A stretch of 10,763 nucleotides of DNA from CAG-273 sp963560005 (GTDB lineage Bacteria > Bacillota > Clostridia > TANB77 > CAG-508), in NCBI GenBank assembly GCA_963560005.1, contig CAUWNG010000063.1, positions 1 to 10,763 of the forward strand. Direction: 5' to 3'. A model generated the notes under the pieces. The model saw only the letters and a list, made by a program, of their open reading frames with translations. It had not been told where the DNA came from and did no database searches. The translations under genes were made by a program, and so were the position numbers. Shown one piece after another: positions 5,916 to 10,763 of this stretch (the first letter of the stretch is position 1; every line of letters begins with the position of its first letter).

Positions 5916-7543
5916 GGCATGTCCCCTTCTATAACAACTTTTACATAGTCGCCTGTTTTTTCTCCTGTTGAAGATACTATTGTATTTGGTAATAGTATTC
6001 CTTTTTCCCTTAATGTTACTTTAAAAATTCCTAACTGATCATATCTTTTTGACTGTGCATTTATTACTACATGCTTACCAGTTGTATTTTCTATTGAAGT
6101 AATTTGTACTTCTTGAGGCATTGCAAACATTATTTTTGTTAGTAATGTTGGAATATTATTTTTATTTTTGTTGTTTTCCATTATCTGTTCACTTATATTC
6201 TCCAAATTATCAGATAATTGAATATACTTATTTGTTTTTGTTTTAACTGCATTTATATCATCATCAACTAATTTTAATTGTAAATTTGTATCAATCTTAA
6301 CTTCTGCAACTTCTTTTTCTTTTTTTCCTATCTCTGTTTTTAAATATATAGAAAATGCTGAATAAATTAATACAAATGTTAATATTCCAGTTGCTATTCT
6401 TAGCATCCATCTTTCTGTTGCTGTCATCTTTTCATGTATATCAAACTTAAATATTTTAGAAAAGTCTACTGTTACATCTTTTATTCTTTTATCTTTACCT
6501 GTTCCTTCTATTTTAAAAGCATTTGTTAGATTTTCTGTTAAAGTTGTTTGTTTAAAATTCATTCCCTTAATTCCATAATCTAGCCCTTGCAATGCTATTG
6601 CTATTGCGGAATTAACTTCTATATAATCTTTCATACTTATTTTTAATGTGTCTTTTATGAAATATGGCTTCATTATTTCACATTTTATTTTTCCTAAATA
6701 TTCTTGAAAATATAAATCTATATTGTTTACTACACATAAAGTTCCTGTAATATACACTTTGCTTATATCAATTGTGTTATTTTCTATTTTTTCTTTTACA
6801 TTTGTTACTATTTTATATAATGTTGGCATTATATTGTCTAAATATTGATTTTCATCTTCTTGTAATTCTTTGCCATCCATTGTATATATAGTACTATTTT
6901 TACATATTTCATACGCTTTTGAATATGAGTTTTCTTTTGTTGCTATTTCAGATAAAACATCTTTTGCTCCTAGATCAAGTATTTCTACATTATATACTTT
7001 TTGATCTACTATTGTTGTTAAAGTTGTTTTTTCTTCCATATTTACTATCATTATATTCTCTTTAGATTTTATATCTGCAACATTCGCAATACTTGTACCT
7101 AAAGGAAAAATTCCTGATGGCTTTGTTCCTTCTAATTGTTGCTCAATTGTACTAATACTATTTTTGTTTGAAGATATATGAACAACTTTAACCTTTTCTT
7201 TATCCTCTAAGCAATTAACTAAGGCATATCTTGTTTCTAATGCATTTCTGTTTATACCTTTTTCCACACAATATGAATCGAATTCTGTTCCAATAGCTTT
7301 TTTTAAATCTTTTCTGTTAAGCAAACTAAACATATAAAAATAGTTATAAGTTTCTTCTGCCAAATTTATATTTATAGGTATTTTATAACTATAAGTTTCA
7401 GAAACAATTTGTCTAATAGCTTCGCCTAAATTGTCATAAAATTTTATTCCAAAGGATTCCACTTTTAAATTGTCGCGTTCTTTAGACACTTTTGCATATT
7501 TAATTATATTATTTTCTATATATAAACCTAAACTGCTTGGCAT
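5912..7543 (-). CDS. Fused PilM-PilN protein (GspL-like architecture)
   Basis: This single 543-residue protein carries both pilus alignment proteins. Residues 1-325 look like PilM, the actin-like cytoplasmic protein: it opens with SLGLYIENNIIKYAKV, the first ATPase-core strands, and ends at EVNSAIAIALQGL (309-321), like the family's closing helix. GMNF (327-330) lies where the free PilN peptide that docks on PilM (INLLP in classical systems) would begin. A linker leads to one membrane helix (about 379-400), a coiled coil (about 403-460) and a small domain (about 463-543) matching PilN. The same layout occurs in GspL of type II secretion. ATG 7543 has AAAGGAG at 6 bases. It is the first gene of the pil unit and overlaps pilO by 4 bases. 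No frame problem is seen at the junction, so the fusion appears real. Confidence 0.87.
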   Translation of the reverse strand: MPSSLGLYIENNIIKYAKVSKERDNLKVESFGIKFYDNLGEAIRQIVSETYSYKIPININLAEETYNYFYMFSLLNRKDLKKAIGTEFDSYCVEKGINRNALETRYALVNCLEDKEKVKVVHISSNKNSISTIEQQLEGTKPSGIFPLGTSIANVADIKSKENIMIVNMEEKTTLTTIVDQKVYNVEILDLGAKDVLSEIATKENSYSKAYEICKNSTIYTMDGKELQEDENQYLDNIMPTLYKIVTNVKEKIENNTIDISKVYITGTLCVVNNIDLYFQEYLGKIKCEIMKPYFIKDTLKISMKDYIEVNSAIAIALQGLDYGIKGMNFKQTTLTENLTNAFKIEGTGKDKRIKDVTVDFSKIFKFDIHEKMTATERWMLRIATGILTFVLIYSAFSIYLKTEIGKKEKEVAEVKIDTNLQLKLVDDDINAVKTKTNKYIQLSDNLENISEQIMENNKNKNNIPTLLTKIMFAMPQEVQITSIENTTGKHVVINAQSKRYDQLGIFKVTLREKGILLPNTIVSSTGEKTGDYVKVVIEGDMP

Positions 7544-7654
7544 TTTTCTCTCCTTTGTTAATAAAATTTTATATTATTATCATTTACAAAACATAATAAT
7601 TAATACTTGTTTTTTTTTCCAATAAAAAAGTATTTAAATCAAATTTCTACAAAT

Positions 7655-7682
7655 ATTTTATATCATTTGATAAAAAAGTCAA
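7655..7682 (-). promoter_or_regulatory. Sigma-A promoter of the pil unit
   Basis: On the minus strand TTGACT (7677-7682) is followed by a 16-base spacer and TAAAAT (7655-7660); each hexamer matches the consensus in 5 of 6 positions. Transcription would start near 7648, giving a leader of about 105 bases before the PilMN ATG. It is the best promoter between the uppP terminator and the pil genes, and three direct repeats lie just upstream. Confidence 0.65.
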
Positions 7683-7708
7683 TATAATTTCATCATTTTT
7701 AATCTAAA

Positions 7709-7741
7709 TGTAATATTTTTGTAACATATTTGTAATATAAA
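7709..7741. repeat. Three 11-bp tandem direct repeats, putative activator site
   Basis: The plus strand reads TGTAATATTTT, TGTAACATATT, TGTAATATAAA back to back (start points 7709, 7720 and 7731). The core TGTAAyAT recurs every 11 bases, about one helical turn, so all copies face the same side of the DNA. They end 26 bases upstream of the pil -35 box, about -61 to -93 from the inferred start. Period and orientation resemble OmpR/PhoB-family response-regulator boxes (TTxACA-like direct repeats on the minus strand). The regulator is unknown. Confidence 0.55.
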
Positions 7742-7798
7742 ATTGTGTTTTTATTTTTTTAAACTTATAGAAAAAAAGAAGAAGAATTAATATATTTT

Positions 7799-7875
7799 GA
7801 CATTTTAGATAACCTTTCATGGTTCTTATTTCTTAGCTTGCCAATTTTCATAAAATAAAATTTGTGTAAAATGTC
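7799..7875 (-). other. Possible three-way RNA fold after the uppP terminator
   Basis: GACATTTTA (7799-7807) and TAAAATGTC (7867-7875) are perfect 9-bp inverted arms around 59 bases. Inside are two smaller stems on the minus strand: AACC/GGTT with a 6-base loop (7811-7824) and an AATTTT/AAAATT pair around 7844-7863. The layout looks like a closed multi-stem element, but it matches no riboswitch I recognise, has no clear promoter of its own, and could be chance in AT-rich DNA. Confidence 0.25.
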
Positions 7876-7880
7876 TATCA

Positions 7881-7913
7881 TAAAAAAAGAGTTTATGATA
7901 AAAATCATAAACT
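7881..7913 (-). terminator. Intrinsic terminator of the ppa-TPR-uppP unit
   Basis: AGTTTATGAT (7890-7899) and ATCATAAACT (7904-7913) form a 10-bp stem with a 4-base loop. In the uppP transcript the stem is followed by C and a run of seven U (7882-7888). It starts two bases after the uppP TAA. A second copy of one arm (TATCATAAA, 7876-7884) can pair with the middle segment and would sequester the terminator strand. Confidence 0.85.
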
Positions 7914-7914
7914 T

Positions 7915-8700
7915 TTATTTTATTATCCAAAATATTATAATTAGTGCTCCAAACAAAATTCTATATAAAGCAAAATATTTAAAACTTCCTTTTTTTAAAT
8001 ATTCTAATAAAAATTTTATTACTACAATTCCAACTATAAAACTACTTAAAACTCCAATAAAAAATGGCAAATTAAATACAAAATCTTTTAATTTGAATAT
8101 TGTTGCTGCTAAAACTATTGGTGCAGATAACATAAAAGAATATTTAGCTGCTGCTTCTCTTTTCACTCCTAATGTTCTCCCCATTGTCATTGTAATTCCT
8201 GATCTTGAAACTCCAGGAATAAATGCTAATGCCTGTGATACACCAATTAAAAAAGTTTGCTTTAAAGTCATATCTTTGTATTCTGTAACTGACTTTGCTT
8301 TTTTATCTACAATATATAATACAATTCCCATTATAATTAATGCAATAGCTATTATAATAGGTGTAGATAATGCATCTCCTACAAATTTATCTAATAAAAA
8401 TCCTATTATTCCTCCTGGTATAGTTGCAAGTACTATGTACCAAAACATTTTTCCTTCAAAAGTTTTTTCTTTTTTTATTGCATACTTATATCCACCTTCT
8501 AATAACTTTAGCCAATCTTTAAAGAAGAATATTCCAATTGCTAATAATGTACCAAAATGTAGTGCAACATCAAACCATTCTGGTATCCCCTGCCAGTTAA
8601 GCATCCATGGTATAATAGCCAAATGTGCCGAACTTGATATTGGTAATAGTTCAGTTAATCCCTGTACTATTCCTAAAATAAGTGCTTGATAAATTTCCAA
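7915..8700 (-). CDS. uppP: Undecaprenyl-diphosphatase UppP (BacA)
   Basis: This integral membrane enzyme removes a phosphate from undecaprenyl diphosphate, regenerating the lipid carrier for peptidoglycan and other wall polymers; it also lowers bacitracin sensitivity. At 261 residues it is typical in length. The first active-site motif is QGLTELLPISSSAH (13-26, with E17 and H26), the second is PGVSRSG (162-168, with R166), and ALHFGT (46-51) is also family-conserved. About seven to eight hydrophobic segments are visible. The start codon is TTG: an in-frame TGA lies nine bases upstream with no ATG or GTG between, and EIYQALILGIVQGLTE begins where family members begin. It is the last gene of its unit, 59 bases after the TPR gene and just before the terminator. 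Assignment is firm. Confidence 0.97.
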   Translation of the reverse strand: MEIYQALILGIVQGLTELLPISSSAHLAIIPWMLNWQGIPEWFDVALHFGTLLAIGIFFFKDWLKLLEGGYKYAIKKEKTFEGKMFWYIVLATIPGGIIGFLLDKFVGDALSTPIIIAIALIIMGIVLYIVDKKAKSVTEYKDMTLKQTFLIGVSQALAFIPGVSRSGITMTMGRTLGVKREAAAKYSFMLSAPIVLAATIFKLKDFVFNLPFFIGVLSSFIVGIVVIKFLLEYLKKGSFKYFALYRILFGALIIIFWIIK

Positions 8701-8710
8701 TTCAAATCAA

Positions 8711-8721
8711 TCCTTCCCCTT
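8711..8721 (-). promoter_or_regulatory. Ribosome binding site for the TTG start of uppP
   Basis: AAGGGGAAGGA, read on the minus strand, ends 10 bases before the TTG codon at 8698-8700. It is the only purine-rich site near the start and lies just upstream of the in-frame TGA, which supports TTG as the true initiation codon. The long site may offset the weak start codon. Confidence 0.6.
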
Positions 8722-8759
8722 AACATTTGTATATCAAATTATATTACAAACTTTGTATT

Positions 8760-9962
8760 TTATTCTTGTTTTTCTCTATCTAATCTTTTATTTTTATTAC
8801 GTATATTTTTCATCATAATAATATCATTATTATTTAAATTTCCCATTAATAAGCAAGTATTTTCCAAATGCTTATTTGATAAAATTTCTTTTACTTTTAA
8901 TTTTTTCTTTTCCTTTTGTTTTTTACATTCTGGTTTGCGTATTTCATTTTTTATAGGAATAAATATTGGATCTTTAGACATTCTAATATATTCTTCCGGA
9001 TCTAGTTCTATTGCTAAATTCATATAATTTTTTGCTTTATCTTTGTCCCCTTTAATAATAGCAACTTCGGCCAAATAATAATATGAACCTGACTCTAAAT
9101 CTTCTGATTCTTTACTTTGCATAAATAATTTTTCTGCCTCATCCAATTCACCATACATTAAAGCTATTTGCGCCAAACTATATTTAGAATTATATAATAA
9201 GCTATTTAGTTCAGCAGCCTTTCCATAATATTCTTTTGCTTTTGCAAAATCGTTTAAAAAAGTGTATGCTATTCCTAAATTATAATATAAATCATAATTT
9301 GTTTTATTATACATTAAAGCATTCATATAAATTGATATTGCTTCTTTATACTTTTCTTCTTTTATTAAAATATCACCTAATAGTGCAGTTGCTTTATAGT
9401 ATTCTGGTTTTTCATTTAATATAGATTTTAAAGTATTTATTGCCTCTTCATTTTTTTTGTTTATTTCTAATAATTCAGCAGTTTTATACTTAAATTCAAT
9501 ATTATTTTCATCTATCTCAGTTAATTTTATATATTCTCCTAAAGCATTTTCTGTATTATTCTCTTTCTCGTATATATCTGCTAACATTTTGTGAGCTATG
9601 AAACTATTTGGATATTTATTTATTAATTTAAATAATCTTTGTTTAACATTATCATTTTTGTTTAACAATAATAATAATTTGCAAATACTTACTTCTAAAA
9701 TTTCAGAAAAAATAAAGTTTTTTTTCCACTCTATTATTAATATTAATAATGGTATTATTATTGAAAATAAATATATAATTATTTTTAAAAATACATTAAA
9801 TTCCACTTTAGCAATTAATTCAATAAAATTTAAAAATATTCCAAAGAATTGAAAAAAAAGTAAATACAAATAATTAGTATCATTTCTTCTTACCATTCTA
9901 AAAAATACAATTGTAAAAATTGCAAAAGCTAATAAATTAAATATTATTTTCTCTAATATCAT
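8760..9962 (-). CDS. Membrane-anchored TPR repeat protein, function unknown
   Basis: This 400-residue protein has three N-terminal hydrophobic helices (about 4-23, 31-50, 58-78) followed by a long helical domain of about six tetratricopeptide repeats (about 119-152, 153-186, 187-220, 221-254, 255-288 and 291-324). The clearest is NYDLYYNLGIAYTF (222-235), with the usual W/Y-L-G-Y pattern and an A-K-Y-A second helix. Residues 341-400 are strongly basic (KKQKEKKKLKVKE and later) and may be disordered. The repeats most likely face the cytoplasm, given that basic tail, and would bind a partner protein. Similar three-helix plus TPR proteins occur in wall-synthesis settings, but I recognise no named family. 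It lies 22 bases after ppa and 59 before uppP, so it is co-transcribed with two phosphate-releasing enzymes; a link to wall precursor metabolism is only a guess from context. AAAGGGTG precedes ATG 9962. Confidence 0.8.
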   Translation of the reverse strand: MILEKIIFNLLAFAIFTIVFFRMVRRNDTNYLYLLFFQFFGIFLNFIELIAKVEFNVFLKIIIYLFSIIIPLLILIIEWKKNFIFSEILEVSICKLLLLLNKNDNVKQRLFKLINKYPNSFIAHKMLADIYEKENNTENALGEYIKLTEIDENNIEFKYKTAELLEINKKNEEAINTLKSILNEKPEYYKATALLGDILIKEEKYKEAISIYMNALMYNKTNYDLYYNLGIAYTFLNDFAKAKEYYGKAAELNSLLYNSKYSLAQIALMYGELDEAEKLFMQSKESEDLESGSYYYLAEVAIIKGDKDKAKNYMNLAIELDPEEYIRMSKDPIFIPIKNEIRKPECKKQKEKKKLKVKEILSNKHLENTCLLMGNLNNNDIIMMKNIRNKNKRLDREKQE

Positions 9963-9984
9963 AATTCACCCTTTCGGTCTTTTG

Positions 9985-10515
9985 TTAATTTCCAAACTTT
10001 TCTTCGTAATTTTTCATACAATTTTCTATAATTTTTTCTGCTTCTTCTCTTCCTAATACTTTGTCTATTGATGTTTGTTTTCCTTCTAATTGCTTATAAA
10101 CTTCAAAGAAGTGTGTTATTTCTTTAGATATATGTGCTGGTAACTCTGATATATCATTATAACAATTTAAAAATGGATCATTTTTACATATTGCTATAAT
10201 TTTTTCATCATATTCATTATTATCAGTCATTGTTAATACACCTATTGGGTAACATTCAACTAAAGTCATTGAACAAATTTCTTCTTGACATATAACTAGA
10301 ACATCTAATGGATCTTTATCATCAGCATAAGTTCTTGGTATAAAACCATAGTTTGCTGGGTAGTGTGTTGAAGTATATAACACTCTATCTAATTTTAACA
10401 TACCTGTTTCCTTATCTAATTCATATTTGTTTCTTCCATTTTTACTAATTTCAATTATTGCTGCAAAATCATCTTTTTTTATCCTATCTTTATTTATATC
10501 ATGCCATATATTCAT
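9985..10515 (-). CDS. ppa: Inorganic pyrophosphatase, family I
   Basis: This soluble cytoplasmic enzyme hydrolyses pyrophosphate to two phosphates, pulling biosynthetic reactions such as nucleic-acid and wall-precursor synthesis forward. Length 176 is standard for bacterial family I enzymes. The metal-binding signature is DKDPLD (66-71, with D66, D68 and D71). Further active-site residues align with the E. coli enzyme: K30, E32, R44, Y56, D98, D103, K105, Y140 and K141. Many Clostridia use the membrane pump or the family II enzyme instead, so a family I gene is worth noting but not odd. ATG 10515 has AAAGGAG upstream. It is the first gene of the ppa-TPR-uppP unit. All key residues I can locate are present, so activity is expected. 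Confidence 0.98.
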   Translation of the reverse strand: MNIWHDINKDRIKKDDFAAIIEISKNGRNKYELDKETGMLKLDRVLYTSTHYPANYGFIPRTYADDKDPLDVLVICQEEICSMTLVECYPIGVLTMTDNNEYDEKIIAICKNDPFLNCYNDISELPAHISKEITHFFEVYKQLEGKQTSIDKVLGREEAEKIIENCMKNYEEKFGN

Positions 10516-10567
10516 TTTTACCTCTCCTTTATATTACATATATTTTTACATATTATATTATTTTAAG

Positions 10568-10636
10568 ACATTTTTTAGAATTTGTCTAGTATTATCAAAA
10601 AAATAATGCACTAATATTTCTTCTTCTAAAAAATGT
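10568..10636 (-). other. 5'-terminal stem-loop in the ppa leader
   Basis: ACATTTTTTAGAA (10568-10580) and TTCTAAAAAATGT (10624-10636) are perfect 13-bp inverted arms. Inside sits a second stem, TAGT..ATTAT with ATAAT..ACTA (10587-10595 with 10603-10613, a two-base bulge). The outer stem begins about 3 bases from the inferred transcription start, so the mRNA would begin with a large hairpin. No U-run follows it, which argues against a terminator; mRNA protection or a protein or ligand binding site are possible. Confidence 0.5.
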
Positions 10637-10645
10637 AACACTAAT

Positions 10646-10674
10646 ATTATACACCGCGTTAACATAATTTTCAA
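10646..10674 (-). promoter_or_regulatory. Sigma-A promoter of the ppa unit
   Basis: On the minus strand TTGAAA (10669-10674) is followed by a 17-base spacer and TATAAT (10646-10651): 5 of 6 and 6 of 6 matches to consensus with ideal spacing. Transcription would start near 10639, leaving a leader of about 124 bases before the ppa ATG. The remaining bases to the right edge hold no gene that I can support. Confidence 0.8.
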
Positions 10675-10763
10675 TATTTTTTTATTATTATTCTCAATTT
10701 TCGTGAATAGTAAATTAAAAAAGTAAATTCCAGTTCAAATATATAATAAAAGAAGTTAGTCTT

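Larger units (their letters stand above)
7544..7914. other. Intergenic control region between uppP and the pil unit
   Basis: No convincing gene lies in this 371-base stretch. From right to left it holds the uppP terminator (7881-7913), a possible folded RNA element bracketed by 9-bp arms (7799-7875), three 11-bp direct repeats (7709-7741), a sigma-A promoter (7655-7682) and a leader of about 105 bases. The leader has two small hairpins: ATTATTAT/ATAATAAT (7573-7580 with 7593-7600) and AATACTT/AAGTATT (7602-7608 with 7628-7634). None of the cyclic-di-GMP aptamer signatures I know was found. Confidence 0.7.

Noticed and set aside
7544..7680. A cyclic-di-GMP riboswitch in the pil leader, as known for clostridial pilus genes.
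   Set aside because: The conserved class I and class II aptamer segments were not found on the minus strand; the leader is mostly A and T with short simple hairpins.
7704..7820. A 38-codon hydrophobic frame on the minus strand (MKGYLKCQNI...) in the uppP-pil gap.
   Set aside because: No Shine-Dalgarno site precedes the ATG, and the frame overlaps the direct repeats. Frames of this size are expected by chance in AT-rich DNA.
7862..8689. A 275-codon plus-strand frame opposite uppP.
   Set aside because: It lies antisense to uppP, whose active-site motifs are intact; its translation is low-complexity and shows no domain. It is a shadow of the real gene.
8738..8743. A perfect TATAAT on the minus strand upstream of uppP, a possible internal promoter.
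   Set aside because: The 15-19 bases upstream show no -35 box and no TGn extension; the sequence is easily met by chance here.
8686..9852. Several plus-strand frames opposite the TPR gene.
   Set aside because: They are rich in Phe, Ile, Leu and Asn as expected for the complement of AT-rich coding DNA, and no ribosome binding site was seen.
10742..10747. TATAAT on the plus strand at the right edge, a possible divergent promoter.
   Set aside because: No -35 box lies at proper spacing, and what follows runs off the window after 16 bases.

Overview
The window is very AT-rich and every gene in it lies on the minus strand. The codon bias, the strong AAAGGAG-type ribosome binding sites and the pilin type (leader ending in KG followed by ITLVAL) point to a low-GC Bacillota, most likely an uncultured or gut-type member of the Clostridia. 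No secretin (PilQ), outer-membrane gene or PilP-type lipoprotein is present, which fits a single-membrane cell. The organism cannot be named from this sequence.

Reading in the direction of transcription, from the right edge leftwards, the first transcription unit has a clear sigma-A promoter (TTGAAA-17-TATAAT, 10646-10674). Its leader is predicted to start with a 13-bp stem-loop. The genes are a family I inorganic pyrophosphatase (ppa), a three-helix membrane protein with TPR repeats, and undecaprenyl-diphosphatase (uppP/bacA). The unit ends in an intrinsic terminator about 7881-7913, two bases after the uppP stop.

A gene-free stretch of 371 bases (7544-7914) follows. It holds the uppP terminator, a possible bracketed RNA structure, three helically phased 11-bp direct repeats (7709-7741), a sigma-A promoter (TTGACT-16-TAAAAT, 7655-7682) and an AT-rich leader with two small hairpins. 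I read the last three as the control region of the second unit.

The second unit is a type IV pilus cluster: a fused PilM-PilN protein, PilO, a small membrane-anchored PilP-like protein, the putative major pilin, a prepilin peptidase, two minor pilin-like proteins, the assembly ATPase PilB, and a PilT-like ATPase that runs off the left edge. Genes are 13-76 bases apart, or overlap by ATGA, so they probably form one operon. A stem-loop after the major pilin could set pilin dosage against the genes behind it. The platform protein PilC is not in the window and may lie beyond the left edge.

Together the second unit encodes most of the inner machine: PilMN, PilO and the PilP-like protein form the alignment module; PilB powers assembly; the PilT-like ATPase would power retraction; and the peptidase processes three pilin-like proteins. 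The unusual points are the PilM-PilN fusion, the absence of Glu at mature position 5 in all three pilins, a peptidase with no recognisable GxGD motif, altered nucleotide-binding motifs in the PilT-like protein, and low-complexity tails on both PilO and the PilP-like protein.
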